A DNA stretch of 64,000 nucleotides from Arthrobacter antioxidans (GTDB lineage: Bacteria; Actinomycetota; Actinomycetes; Actinomycetales; Micrococcaceae): NCBI RefSeq assembly GCF_023100725.1, contig NZ_CP095501.1:2356001-2420000 (forward strand). The letters run 5' to 3'. Below are positions 8,236 to 17,222 of this stretch, piece by piece; within the stretch, counting starts at the first letter, position 1; each line of letters begins with the position of its first letter. Below the pieces are notes generated by a model. That model saw nothing but the letters and a program-made list of their open reading frames with translations. It was not told the DNA's origin and did not search any database. Position numbers and translations under genes: made by a program.

Positions 8236-9597
8236 TCAGGCCCGGCTGACGCGCCGCAGCGCGACGGCGGACACCGCGCCGAGGACGAGCAGGACGGCCG
8301 CGGCGGCTGCCGGGACGACGACGGCGGCGGCCGCTCCCCCGGTCTCGGCGAGGGTCCCTGCCAGTCCGGACCCGACGGCCGTGCCGGCGACGATGCCGCT
8401 CGCGAGGAGCGTCATGACCGTGCCGAGGCGGTGGGCCGGTGCGACCGCGGAGCCGATGGAGAAGATCGTGACCATCGTGGGCCCCACGAAGACACCGAGG
8501 AACAGCAGCGCCACGAGCATGGCGGCGATCGTCGTGGGCAGGGCCAGGGCGGCGGCGGCCACGGCCATGGCGGCGGCCGAGACCATCCACCGGTGCGTGT
8601 GGCGGAAGCGCTGCGGCCAGTAGGCGACGGACAGCGCCGCGACCGCCGAGGTCAGGCCCATGACCGCGTAGAGCAGGCCCGATGACTCGGCGGCACCGAA
8701 CTGGCCCGAGAAGGCGGTCAGGAAGGTCTGGGTGGATCCGAAGAACGTGCCCACCGCCACCATGCCCGCCACGGGCAGCAGGACGAGGGCGGCCCGGGTG
8801 GCCGCGGCCGGGTGGTCCTCCTCCGGCCCGGAGCCGGCGTCCCCGTCGGCAGGGGTGCGGGCATCGGACGAACCCCGGTCGCTGTACGCCACGGTCCGGT
8901 GCACGGCGAAGGCGCTGACGAGGGTGATGGTGAGCGCCGCGGCCAGCGCGAGCGGGAGCCAGGGGGCGATCAGGCTCGCGAGCAGGCCGACGAGGGCCGG
9001 CCCGAGGACGAAGGTCAGCTCATCCGCGGTCCCCTCGTAGGAGAGCGCGGTGTCCAGGGCGGACCGGGGGCTCCGTCGGGTCATGGCCATCCACCGGACC
9101 CTGGCGAGCGGGCCGATCTGCGGGCAGGTGAAGCCGACGGCGAAGGCTGTCGCGAGGACGAGCGCCAGCGCTCCCCCGCTGAAGGTGGCGCTGGTCAGCG
9201 TCACGATCAGGAGGGCCGCGATCGCCGCGGTGTTGAGCAGTGCGGAGACGAGCAGGACGATGCGCTGCCCGCGTTTGTCAGCGAGGAAACCGAGCAGGGG
9301 CGCCCCGAGAGCCGACCCGAGGCCGACGGCGCCTGCCGAGAAGCCACCGGCGGCGTAGGAGCCGCTCGCCGTCGTGACGAGCGTCAGGGCTCCGACGGTG
9401 AGCATCGCCAGGGGAAGACGGGCGAAGAGGCCGAGGACGAGGAAGGAGGTTCCCGCGAGGTGCGGGAGGACGCCGAACTTGCCGAGGCGGGACCGCTGGG
9501 GGCCGGGCACGATCGGGGTCGAGGGGGCGGCGTGGGAGGACGTGGCGTCCGGCGAGGCCGATGAAGGAGTGGTGTACATGCGCTTTTCCGGGTGCAT
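8236..9597 (-). CDS. MFS transporter
   Basis: 453-residue inner-membrane carrier with about 12 predicted helices in two halves, split by a charged central loop near residues 235-260 (DRGSSDARTPADGDAGSGPEED). The motif-A-like sequence GFLADKRGQR lies between helices 2 and 3. Best guess is a drug or metabolite exporter of the DHA1 type; the substrate is unknown. The first 35 residues are polar and Ser/Ala/Pro-rich. Starts at 9597 and 9579 are both possible; the G-rich GGGAGGGGGG lies about 14 bases before the first. Confidence 0.85.
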   Translation of the reverse strand: MHPEKRMYTTPSSASPDATSSHAAPSTPIVPGPQRSRLGKFGVLPHLAGTSFLVLGLFARLPLAMLTVGALTLVTTASGSYAAGGFSAGAVGLGSALGAPLLGFLADKRGQRIVLLVSALLNTAAIAALLIVTLTSATFSGGALALVLATAFAVGFTCPQIGPLARVRWMAMTRRSPRSALDTALSYEGTADELTFVLGPALVGLLASLIAPWLPLALAAALTITLVSAFAVHRTVAYSDRGSSDARTPADGDAGSGPEEDHPAAATRAALVLLPVAGMVAVGTFFGSTQTFLTAFSGQFGAAESSGLLYAVMGLTSAVAALSVAYWPQRFRHTHRWMVSAAAMAVAAAALALPTTIAAMLVALLFLGVFVGPTMVTIFSIGSAVAPAHRLGTVMTLLASGIVAGTAVGSGLAGTLAETGGAAAAVVVPAAAAAVLLVLGAVSAVALRRVSRA

Positions 9598-9650
9598 CGA
9601 ATGCGCATCGTCCCCCCTCCCGATGCGCCCGACCCGGTAACGGCCCGAGT

Positions 9651-12600
9651 TTACACGCTGGCGGGCTGCTCCACATAGCGGAGGATCGAGCCCTGCCGGC
9701 CCTTCACGACCTGCAGCTGCGCGCTGACCCGTTGCTTCAGCTCCGGCACGTGACTGACCAGTCCCACCACGCGTCCGCCGCTGCGCAGTCCCTCGAGCGC
9801 ATCCATGACCTGCTCGAGCGCCTGGTCGTCGAGGGAGCCGAACCCCTCGTCGACGAACAGGGTCTCGATGTCCAGCCCACCGGCCTCCTGCTGCACCACG
9901 TCGGCCAGTCCGAGCGCGAGCGCGAGGGACGCCATGAACGACTCCCCACCCGAGAGCGTCGAGGTGTCGCGCTTGTTCCCCGTCCAGCCGTCGATCACGT
10001 TCAGGCCGAGCCCGGACCGCCGGTTGCCCGCTGTGGCGTCGCTGTGGACCAGCTGGTACCGGCCGTCCGACATCTGCAGCAGCCGCTCGGTGGCCGCGGC
10101 GGCCACCTGTTCGAGACGTGAGGCGAGCACGTAGGTGGCGAGGGACATCTTGTAGAGGTTCTCCCCGCCGCCGCGCGCGGTGTCGGCCACGGCCGCGGCC
10201 AGCTGGGCCTCCTGCCGCAGCGGGGCGATGTCCTTCTCGAGGTCGGCGAGCTGCCGGGCGTACGAGTCCAGCTGCGCGACCGAGTGCCCGAGCACCTCGG
10301 CGCCGATGCCCGCACGCTGGGCCCTCCCCCTCAGGTCGTCGGCCGCGGCCCCGGCGACGCGCTCGTCGTCGTCGGTCGGCGCGAGGACTCCCTCCTGCTC
10401 CTCGCGGAGGGTCTCCCGGACGGCGTCGTCGTCCCAGGCGGCGTCGAGGCGGTGGCCGCGCAGCTCGTACTCCTTCACCGTCGCCGTGAGGCTCGCGGAA
10501 CGGTCCTCCGGCAGGAGGGCGGCACGTGCCTCCGCCGCCGCATCGAACGGCGTCCCCTCAAGTGCGTCCTGGAGGCGCCGGGCGTTCTCCTGCTGCGTGT
10601 CGGTCGCCCGCGCCAGCGCGTCGAGGGTCTCCCGGACGCGGTCGAGGTCGTCGTGGGCGTCCTGGACGGCGTCGATCCTCGCGGCCAGCGACGGCGCGTC
10701 CGCCTGCAGCCCGGCGAGACGCTGGGAGAGCTCGGCGTCCTGGTCCGTCAGGGACGACCGTCGGCTCTCGGCAGCGGCACGCTCCTCCCGCAGCGCGTCC
10801 CGCTGCGCACCGGTCCTGTCCTCCTCCTCGACCGCCCGCCGCATCCGCTCCTCGACGGCGGCGCACTCGGCGTCGGCGTCCTCGGCGCGCTGCAGGGTCG
10901 AGCGCGCGGTCCGTGTCGCCGCGGCGGCGTCCTCCGGGGCCATCTCGCCGCCGCGGGCAGCCAGCCGAGCCACCTCGAGCCGCCCCTGGTCCCGTACCTC
11001 GCGGGCCGTCTGCAGCGCCGCTTCCGCCTCGGCCTGGAGCCGGCGTGCGGCCTGCTCCTCGTCGAGGCTGATCCGCTCGCCCTCCGGCGAGGAGACCGGT
11101 GCCGGGTGCTCCGTGCTCCCGCACACGGGGCAGGCGTGCCCGTCCTGCAGCCGGTCCGCGAGTTCCTGCGCTGCCTGCTCGAGCCGGAGCTGCAGCTTGG
11201 CCAGCCACTCCTCCTTGAGCGTCAGGAACCGCTCCGAGGCCACGGCATAGCCGGCGTCCGCTGCCACCTGGCGTTTCGTCGCAAGGGTGTACTGCCTGAC
11301 CGTCTCCTCGGCGGCCACCGCGGCGGCGAGGTCCGTGCGGAGGTGGGCGAGCCCGTCGGCGGCCTCCCGCAGGGGCACGAGGCTCTCGGCGTCGGCGGCG
11401 CGCTGCCGCTGCAGCCGCGCGATGCCCTCGCGGGCGCCGTCCAGCCCGTCATCGAGCCGGCGGATCGTCGACGCGAGGGCTTCCAGCCCGGCGCGGACGT
11501 CGAGCAGCCGCTGCTCGTCCGGCAGGGCTGCCCGCAGGACGGCGAGGACCGAGGAAGAGGCCGCGCAGGCGCTCGTCAGGGCGTCGCGTGGCACGCCGCC
11601 GTCCGCTTCCTCCCCGGGGGCGACGTCGAGGTACTCACCGACCGCGGCATTGCGCCGCAGGCGGTCGAGTGCTTCCGTGTGCCGGACGCGGGCGTGCTCC
11701 ACGAGGGAGGCCGCCTCGTCGTCGAGCCGCAGGTGGGCGGCGAGCCCGCGGGCCTGGTCGTGGCGCCGTCCCAGTCCCACCAGTTCCGCGATCTCCTCCG
11801 CCCGGCCCTGGTGTTCCTCGCGTTGCGCCCGGAGCTGCGCCAGCGCGTCGAAGCGGAGCCGCCGCTGCCTGAGCGTGGCGAGCGCACCGTCGGCCTGCGT
11901 ACTCTGCCCGGCGAGGTCCGTGGATTTGAGGACGGCCGCGTCGCGGCGTCCGGAGAGCGCCAGGGACAGCGCCTGCAGCGTCGCGGCCCAGGCGTCCGGG
12001 GCGTCCGGATCGGCGCCGACGTCCGCCGGTGCGAGATCGTGGCGTCCGGCCTCGTCGATGGCGCGCAGGAACAGATGCCGCTGCCGACCCTCCTGCTCCG
12101 CCAGGCCGCGCGCGGTCCGCAGGTTCTCCTCGGCGAACAGCCGTTCGAGGTCCTCGAAGCGTGACGTCGAGAAGAGCCGCTGCAACAGTTCCCGGCGCGG
12201 TTTGGCGTCCGCCCTCAGGAAGGCGGCGAACTCGCCCTGCGGCAGCATCACCACCTTCGTGAACTGCTCCTTGTCCATCCCGAGCAGGGACTGCAGCTCG
12301 AGCCCGGCTTCGTCGTTCCGCGCGGACTTCTGCACCCAGTCACCGTCGATCCGCTCGCTGAGCAGGGTGCGCGCCTGTTCGGTGGTCGTGCCGCTCCCCC
12401 GTCGCGACGGCCTGTCCCACGCCGGCGACCTGACCACCCTGAAGCGGCGATCCGCGACGGAGAACTCGAGGGAGACCTCCGGGGCGAGGGACTCGGCCGC
12501 GTGGTCGCTCCGGAGCCTCTTCGCCGCCTGGCGCGCCCCCGGGACGGAGCCGTACAGCGCGAAGCACACCGCGTCGAGCACGCTCGACTTCCCGGCGCCG

Positions 12601-12710
12601 GTGGGTCCGTTGAGAAGGAACAGGCCCTGGGCCGAGAGGGCGTCGAAGTCGACGCCCTGCCGGTCGGCGAACGGCCCGAAGGCCTGGATCTCGAGGTGAT
12701 GCAGTCTCAT
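9651..12710 (-). CDS. sbcC: Exonuclease subunit SbcC (Rad50-like SMC ATPase)
   Basis: 1019 residues. Works with SbcD to cleave DNA hairpins and process double-strand ends. Seen: N-terminal MRLHHLEIQAFGPFAD and Walker A GPTGAGKSS (about 36), Q-loop region MLPQGEFAAFLRA, long Ala/Arg/Glu-rich coiled coil (about 180-850) broken by the zinc hook CPVCGSTEHPAP (about 525), and at the C-terminus the ABC signature LSGGESFMASLAL and Walker B LFVDEGFGSLDD. The start at 12710 lies 8 bases after the sbcD stop, a tight operon. Several long open frames on the opposite strand here are high-GC shadows. Confidence 0.96.
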   Translation of the reverse strand: MRLHHLEIQAFGPFADRQGVDFDALSAQGLFLLNGPTGAGKSSVLDAVCFALYGSVPGARQAAKRLRSDHAAESLAPEVSLEFSVADRRFRVVRSPAWDRPSRRGSGTTTEQARTLLSERIDGDWVQKSARNDEAGLELQSLLGMDKEQFTKVVMLPQGEFAAFLRADAKPRRELLQRLFSTSRFEDLERLFAEENLRTARGLAEQEGRQRHLFLRAIDEAGRHDLAPADVGADPDAPDAWAATLQALSLALSGRRDAAVLKSTDLAGQSTQADGALATLRQRRLRFDALAQLRAQREEHQGRAEEIAELVGLGRRHDQARGLAAHLRLDDEAASLVEHARVRHTEALDRLRRNAAVGEYLDVAPGEEADGGVPRDALTSACAASSSVLAVLRAALPDEQRLLDVRAGLEALASTIRRLDDGLDGAREGIARLQRQRAADAESLVPLREAADGLAHLRTDLAAAVAAEETVRQYTLATKRQVAADAGYAVASERFLTLKEEWLAKLQLRLEQAAQELADRLQDGHACPVCGSTEHPAPVSSPEGERISLDEEQAARRLQAEAEAALQTAREVRDQGRLEVARLAARGGEMAPEDAAAATRTARSTLQRAEDADAECAAVEERMRRAVEEEDRTGAQRDALREERAAAESRRSSLTDQDAELSQRLAGLQADAPSLAARIDAVQDAHDDLDRVRETLDALARATDTQQENARRLQDALEGTPFDAAAEARAALLPEDRSASLTATVKEYELRGHRLDAAWDDDAVRETLREEQEGVLAPTDDDERVAGAAADDLRGRAQRAGIGAEVLGHSVAQLDSYARQLADLEKDIAPLRQEAQLAAAVADTARGGGENLYKMSLATYVLASRLEQVAAAATERLLQMSDGRYQLVHSDATAGNRRSGLGLNVIDGWTGNKRDTSTLSGGESFMASLALALGLADVVQQEAGGLDIETLFVDEGFGSLDDQALEQVMDALEGLRSGGRVVGLVSHVPELKQRVSAQLQVVKGRQGSILRYVEQPASV

Positions 12711-12718
12711 GGGATGCT

Positions 12719-13882
12719 CTACCGTTCGTGGGCGAGGCTCAGCGCGGCGTCGACGGTCGACCGGACGAGTGCCTGTTCCTCGGACGAGGCCTTGCGGCCG
12801 CGCACGTGTTCGAGGAAGCCGCAGCAGATCTCGGCGTCGTCCCGGGCCTCGGCGAGGCGCTGGCTGTACGTGCGGGTGTCGGCCTGCTCGCCGCCCTCCG
12901 GCGCGAAGGCGAGGACGAGCGTGTCCGGGAAGCGGGCCCGCAGGCGTTCCATGGCCCGCGCCGGCCGTTCGGGGTCCGTGAGCGTGATCTGGCAGTAGGC
13001 CCCTTCGGCCCAGGCGAGGTCGTCCCGGACCAGCAGGTCCTCGAGCCGCCCGCTGAGGACCGCGAGGTCGCGGGGTGCGGGCCACTCCACGGCCTGGATA
13101 CCGCCGATCCCGTCCGGGGTCACGTCGAGGAGCCAGGCACCCTTGGCCTGGTTGGCCTCCGAGAAGGAGTACGCAAGGGGTGATCCCGAGTAGCGCACGG
13201 TCTCCGAGAGCTTCTGCCGGCCATGGAGATGTCCGAGGGCGCTGTAGTCGAAGCCGTCGAAGAGGGAGAGCGGCACGGCTCCGAGCCCGCCGATCGCGAG
13301 GTCCCGCTCGCTGTCGGAACCTGCCCCTCCCGCGGCGAAGGTGTGGGCCAGGACGATCGAGACGGTGCGCCGCACGGCCGAGCGCGGGGCCAGGTCCTCG
13401 CGGATGCGGTCGAGCGCCGCCGCGGTCACCGCGGTGTGGGTGGGGGCCTCCGCCTGCAGGCTCTCCGCGACGACCCGCGGCTCGAGGTAGGGCACACCGT
13501 AGATCGCGAGCTCCGCATGCCCGTCCAGGGGGATGATGACGGGGACCGCGATGTCCTCGGTGCGCGTGCGCAGGTGGACCCCGCCGCGGGCGAGGATACG
13601 TCCGCCGAACCCGAGCCTGGTCGCGGAGTCGTGGTTGCCGCTGCTGATGACCACCTGGGCGCCGGCGACCGTCAGCCGGTCCAGCGCCTCGTCGAACAAT
13701 GCGACGACGTCCACCGCGGGCAGGGCCCGGTCGTACACGTCCCCGGCGACCAGAACGACGTCGACGCCTTCCTCGCGGACCGTCTTCTCCAGGTTGTCCA
13801 CGAAGATTCGCTGGGCGTCGAGGGTCCCGGTGCCGTGGAAGGACCGGCCCAGGTGCCAGTCCGACGTGTGGAGGATCTTCAT
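12719..13882 (-). CDS. sbcD: Exonuclease subunit SbcD (Mre11-like nuclease)
   Basis: 387-residue calcineurin-type nuclease. Seen: TSDWHLGR (6-13), AGDVYDRA (about 51), SSGNHDS (about 85), LAHTF (about 178) and GHLHGRQ (about 216), the complete Mre11/SbcD metal-site set. The start at 13882 (MKILHTSDWH) is decided by homology and by a leaderless -10 whose end is 7 bases upstream; a further upstream ATG would add ten residues overlapping the promoter. First gene of sbcDC. Confidence 0.96.
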   Translation of the reverse strand: MKILHTSDWHLGRSFHGTGTLDAQRIFVDNLEKTVREEGVDVVLVAGDVYDRALPAVDVVALFDEALDRLTVAGAQVVISSGNHDSATRLGFGGRILARGGVHLRTRTEDIAVPVIIPLDGHAELAIYGVPYLEPRVVAESLQAEAPTHTAVTAAALDRIREDLAPRSAVRRTVSIVLAHTFAAGGAGSDSERDLAIGGLGAVPLSLFDGFDYSALGHLHGRQKLSETVRYSGSPLAYSFSEANQAKGAWLLDVTPDGIGGIQAVEWPAPRDLAVLSGRLEDLLVRDDLAWAEGAYCQITLTDPERPARAMERLRARFPDTLVLAFAPEGGEQADTRTYSQRLAEARDDAEICCGFLEHVRGRKASSEEQALVRSTVDAALSLAHER

Positions 13883-13889
13883 GATTTTC

Positions 13890-13895
13890 ACGCTA
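13890..13895 (-). promoter_or_regulatory. -10 TAGCGT, leaderless start of sbcD
   Basis: Minus-strand TAGCGT is followed by GAAAATC and then the ATG at 13882. The spacing is 7 bases and there is no ribosome-binding site. Confidence 0.6.
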
Positions 13896-13948
13896 CCGCC
13901 GTACGCCGACATTCCATGGATCAGCGCGCGGCGGGGCGGTGACCGGGG

Positions 13949-14929
13949 TCAGGACCTGGTCCCGGAGGTGCCGGGCCCGTCGTCGCGCGCGGCCCCGGTG
14001 TCGGATGCCTCGGTGGCGGATGCCTCGAAGAAGGACGCGGCGTCCCCGTGCGCGGGGACAGCTCCGGCGTCGCGCGTGCCATGCGGCTCGTCGACCGCCG
14101 CCGGCGCAGGATCCCCTGCGTCGGAGGGCGCACCGTCCGTACGGTCCGGGAGCCGGCCGGCCGGGTGCCAGGCATCGACACTGCGGTAGACGAGGCCCGC
14201 GATCAGGGCCCCGACGATCGGCGCGGCCCAGAACAGCCACAGCTGCTGGAGGGCCCAGGACTCCGCGAAGAGGGCGGATGCGGTGGCACGCACCGGGTTG
14301 AGGGCGCCGTTGGTGACGGGCAGGAGGAAGGAGAGCAGCCCGGCGTAGGTGAGGCCCACCGCGAAGGGCGCCAGGTCGCGCCGCGCCCGTGCAGAACCTG
14401 CGCCGAGGAAGACGGCGACGAGGAGCGCCGTGGCCACGGTCTCCAGCAGGAACGCGCTGGCCAGCGGGAACCGTGCCGGCGAGTGCTCGTCGAAGCCGTT
14501 GGACGCGGAGCCGAAGAACTCGCGGATCCCGGAGAGCTGGGCGTTGGCGCTGAGGACCAGCCAGAGCAGCCCTGCCGCGGCGACGGCTCCCAGCACCTGG
14601 GCCGCCACGTACGGGGCCACCGACGTCCATGCGGTCCGGCCGGCGACGGCGGACCCGATGGTGATGGCCGGGTTGAAGTGGCCGCCCGAGGCGAAGCCGA
14701 AGGCGATCATGGCGGCGAGGACCGCGAACCCGAAGACGAGCGGGGGCTGGAGGGCGGTCTCCGTGGCCAGCATGGTGGCTCCGAGCCCGGCGAGGACGAT
14801 GAGGAATGCGCCGACTCCCTCGACGATCGACCGCGCGACCAGCCCGGGGCTCCGCTCGGTGTGCGGGGAGGCGGTCGCGGCGGAAGCGGTGTCGTCCGCC
14901 GCTCCGGTCGCCGTCGTCTGATGCGTCAT
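13949..14929 (-). CDS. Aquaporin / MIP-family channel with long C-terminal tail
   Basis: 326 residues. Six membrane helices span about 30-255, with two half-helix signatures: GGHFNPAITIG in the first half and NGALNPVRATAS in the second. The second motif is NPV rather than the usual NPA, and the Arg of the selectivity filter is kept (NPVR). The N-terminal 28 residues are polar and about 80 C-terminal residues are disordered and acidic (EPHGTRDAGAVPAHGDAASF...). Probably passes water or small neutral solutes. The start at 14929 has GAAGG upstream; longer in-frame starts are not supported. Confidence 0.88.
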   Translation of the reverse strand: MTHQTTATGAADDTASAATASPHTERSPGLVARSIVEGVGAFLIVLAGLGATMLATETALQPPLVFGFAVLAAMIAFGFASGGHFNPAITIGSAVAGRTAWTSVAPYVAAQVLGAVAAAGLLWLVLSANAQLSGIREFFGSASNGFDEHSPARFPLASAFLLETVATALLVAVFLGAGSARARRDLAPFAVGLTYAGLLSFLLPVTNGALNPVRATASALFAESWALQQLWLFWAAPIVGALIAGLVYRSVDAWHPAGRLPDRTDGAPSDAGDPAPAAVDEPHGTRDAGAVPAHGDAASFFEASATEASDTGAARDDGPGTSGTRS

Positions 14930-15063
14930 GGCTGCACAATCCTTCGTTGGGGACACTGTTGCTTCGGCGGGACGCACGGGACTGCGCCGGGCCGCCGGCA
15001 AGCCTTCCATCCTAGCCTGCACGGCGGCTGGGAGCCCTCCGGACGCGGCGGGGGCCCGCCTCC

Positions 15064-15069
15064 TAGACT
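15064..15069 (+). promoter_or_regulatory. -10 TAGACT, leaderless start
   Basis: TAGACT is followed by GGACCG and the GTG at 15076; an ATG follows directly at 15079. There is no Shine-Dalgarno. Confidence 0.6.
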
Positions 15070-15075
15070 GGACCG

Positions 15076-16188
15076 GTGATGACGAACAACACCGCCGACA
15101 CCGGCAGCCACACGGATCCCGGCACGAGCGACGCGCGCGCCGTGCAGCATGCACCGCAGGAGGACCCCGCCGCCTACGAGGATCGGGTCCTGGGATGCCT
15201 CCTCGGCACGATGGCGGGCGACGCGTACGGCCTCCTGTACGCCGCGGGGGACGATCCGCTGCCGGCCCTGGCTGATCCCTCGGACCTGGCGGTCTCGGAC
15301 GCCACCCACCTGACCCTGTACACCGTGGACGGCCTGACGGACGCCCTGGAGTGGGCGAACGACGGCGTGGCGGCCGACGAGACCGCCTGCCTGTGGCTCG
15401 CCTACCTGCGGTGGCTCACCCGCCAGGGGGAGCACCTCCCGCCCAGGGCGCCGGCACCGCCCGCCCGGTGGCTCGACCGGCAGGAGGACCTCCTCCCGGT
15501 GCACGAACCGGACGCCGACACCGTCCGGGCCCTCCTCACCGGCGAGATGGGGACGCGCGCACGGCCCCTGAACCCGGACGCGGAGGGGGCGGGTGCGCTG
15601 ATGCGTTCGGCGCCCTTCGGCCTGGTCCCCCGCATCCCGGCCAGCCTGGTGGAGCGACTGACCGTCGAGGCCGCGGCCCTCACGCACGGATCCGCCGCCG
15701 CCCGGGCCACCGCGGCGCTGTACAGCGGGATCATCCGGTCGCTCGCCATCGACGGCCTCACCCTCGAGGAGGCCGTCGTCGCCGAGCGCGGCGAGGAGCG
15801 GCACCTGGCGGAGGACGCCGGGAGCGACCCGGCCCGTGCCGCCGCCGCGGGTGCCCTGGGGGGCGTCACGGCGCACCGCCCGTCCGCCGATCGCACGGGG
15901 GTGGGAACGGCGACGGCCGCCGCAACCCTGGACGCGGCCCTCCAGGCGGCTCGCGAGGGCGCGGCCGCGGGCTCGCCGCGCGAACAGTTCGCTGCCGCGC
16001 TGGCGCACGCGGCGGCCGCCGGCCGGCCCGACGCCTCACCCGTGGTCGCGGCCTCGCTCGCGGGCGGCATCCTCGGAGCGCTGCACGGTACGGGGGCGCT
16101 GCCGGCCGCGTACCTGGACGCCCCCGGGACCGCCGACGTCGTCCGGTCCATGGCCAGGACCCTCCTGAGGGCGACCACCGGCTCCTGA
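15076..16188 (+). CDS. ADP-ribosylglycohydrolase-family protein with degenerate metal site
   Basis: 370 residues. The N-terminal motif RVLGCLLGTMAGDAYGLLY (about 37-55), an all-helical Ala-rich body and the C-terminal GGILGALHG match the DraG/ADPRH fold. Two metal-binding signatures look altered: the expected S/T-D-D-T reads SDATHLT (about 74), and the C-terminal D-x-D-S/T stretch is replaced by PDASPVVAAS. Catalysis may be lost or changed. In active members this fold removes ADP-ribose from proteins or nucleic acids. Either GTG 15076 or ATG 15079 could be used. Monocistronic, divergent from the aquaporin gene. Confidence 0.78.
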   Translation: MMTNNTADTGSHTDPGTSDARAVQHAPQEDPAAYEDRVLGCLLGTMAGDAYGLLYAAGDDPLPALADPSDLAVSDATHLTLYTVDGLTDALEWANDGVAADETACLWLAYLRWLTRQGEHLPPRAPAPPARWLDRQEDLLPVHEPDADTVRALLTGEMGTRARPLNPDAEGAGALMRSAPFGLVPRIPASLVERLTVEAAALTHGSAAARATAALYSGIIRSLAIDGLTLEEAVVAERGEERHLAEDAGSDPARAAAAGALGGVTAHRPSADRTGVGTATAAATLDAALQAAREGAAAGSPREQFAAALAHAAAAGRPDASPVVAASLAGGILGALHGTGALPAAYLDAPGTADVVRSMARTLLRATTGS

Positions 16189-16243
16189 TCCGCACCCCTT
16201 CCCGGCCCACCGGATCCGTCCGGCCGGTGAGGGCGCGGCGCCC

Positions 16244-16249
16244 TAGGCT
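16244..16249 (+). promoter_or_regulatory. -10 TAGGCT, leaderless start of SDR gene
   Basis: TAGGCT is followed by 7 bases and the ATG at 16257. This excludes the much longer in-frame extension upstream. Confidence 0.6.
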
Positions 16250-16256
16250 TGGTCCC

Positions 16257-17177
16257 ATGTGGAACCCCGTCGATCTCCCGCCGCTCGCCGGCGCGCGCAT
16301 CCTCGTCACGGGCGGCAACGCCGGACTCGGCTACTTCGCGTGCGAGCAGCTGGCCGCGGCCGGCGCCCACGTGGTGATGGCGTCGCGGAGCGCCGACAGG
16401 GCCGCGCGGGCCATGGACGCCATCCGCGGCCGGCACCCCGGCGCCGAGGTCTCCTTCCAGCCCCTCGACCTGGCGGATCTCGCGTCCGTCCGCGCGGCCG
16501 CCACGACGATCGCCGCCGGAGCGCCGCTGAGCGGCCTGCTCGCGAACGCCGGGGTGGTGGGGTCCCGGCGACGGCGGACGACGGCGGACGGCTTCGAACT
16601 CCAGTTCGGCACCAACCACCTGGGGCACTACGCGCTGATCGCCCGGCTCCTGCCGTCGCTGTCCGCCGCGGGCACGAGGATCGTGCACCTCGGCAGCATC
16701 AGCCACCGCTGGGCGCGCCTCACGCCGTCGTTCCTGCAGCCGGCCTCGTACAGCAGCGCCCGCGCGTATGCGACGTCGAAGCTCGCGGTCATGGCCTTCG
16801 GCTTCGAGCTCGCCCGGCGCCTCGATGCCACCGGCAGCCCGGCGACCAGCGTCGTCGCCCATCCGGGACTGGCCCTGGGCATGTTCACGCCGGACCGACC
16901 GGGAGTCGCCGCCCGCCCGTTCGTGGCGGCGCCCCGGTGGAGGCAGCGTCTCATGGAACCGGTGGCGCAGGGGAAGGACCACGGCGCCTGGCCGCTCGTG
17001 CGCGCCACGCTCGACCGTGCGATTCCGAACGGCGCCTACTGCGGCCCGGACGGCTGGTTCCAGCTCACGGGGCAGCCTGTCGTCGTCCCGGCGAAGCGGC
17101 ATGCCCGGGAGCGCAACGCCGCGTCCCGGCTCATCGACCTCTCGGCACGACTGACCGGCGTCGACCTCCGCCTCTGA
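16257..17177 (+). CDS. Short-chain dehydrogenase/reductase
   Basis: 306 residues. Seen: nucleotide-binding ILVTGGNAGLG (about 14-24), DLADL after the adenine-binding acid, NAG in LLANAGVVG (about 96), catalytic serine in HLGSISH (about 146) and YxxxK as YATSK (about 172). The cofactor arginine pair (ASRSADRA) suggests NADP(H). Resembles the retinol-dehydrogenase-like group of bacterial SDRs; the substrate is unknown. The start is set by the leaderless promoter. Convergent with the exonuclease gene. Confidence 0.9.
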   Translation: MWNPVDLPPLAGARILVTGGNAGLGYFACEQLAAAGAHVVMASRSADRAARAMDAIRGRHPGAEVSFQPLDLADLASVRAAATTIAAGAPLSGLLANAGVVGSRRRRTTADGFELQFGTNHLGHYALIARLLPSLSAAGTRIVHLGSISHRWARLTPSFLQPASYSSARAYATSKLAVMAFGFELARRLDATGSPATSVVAHPGLALGMFTPDRPGVAARPFVAAPRWRQRLMEPVAQGKDHGAWPLVRATLDRAIPNGAYCGPDGWFQLTGQPVVVPAKRHARERNAASRLIDLSARLTGVDLRL

Positions 17178-17199
17178 ACGACGGACCGCCCCTGATCGA

Positions 17200-17217
17200 C
17201 GGGCGGGGATCCGCCCG
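17200..17217. terminator. Hairpin between convergent SDR and exonuclease genes
   Basis: CGGGCGG (17200-17206), GGAT loop, CCGCCCG (17211-17217): a perfect 7-bp stem in the 45-base gap between two stop codons. There is no T-run. Confidence 0.5.
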
Positions 17218-17222
17218 CGCGG

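Noticed and set aside
10284..12164. Long plus-strand open frame opposite sbcC
   Set aside because: Antisense to a gene with Walker, zinc-hook and signature motifs; composition is typical of a mirrored frame.
16208..16229. CACCGG...CCGGTG hairpin after the glycohydrolase gene
   Set aside because: Short stem, 10-base loop and directly before the next promoter; not distinguishable from chance.
15351..16256. N-terminal extension of the SDR protein
   Set aside because: In-frame but runs through the glycohydrolase gene; the promoter and SDR homology begin at 16257.
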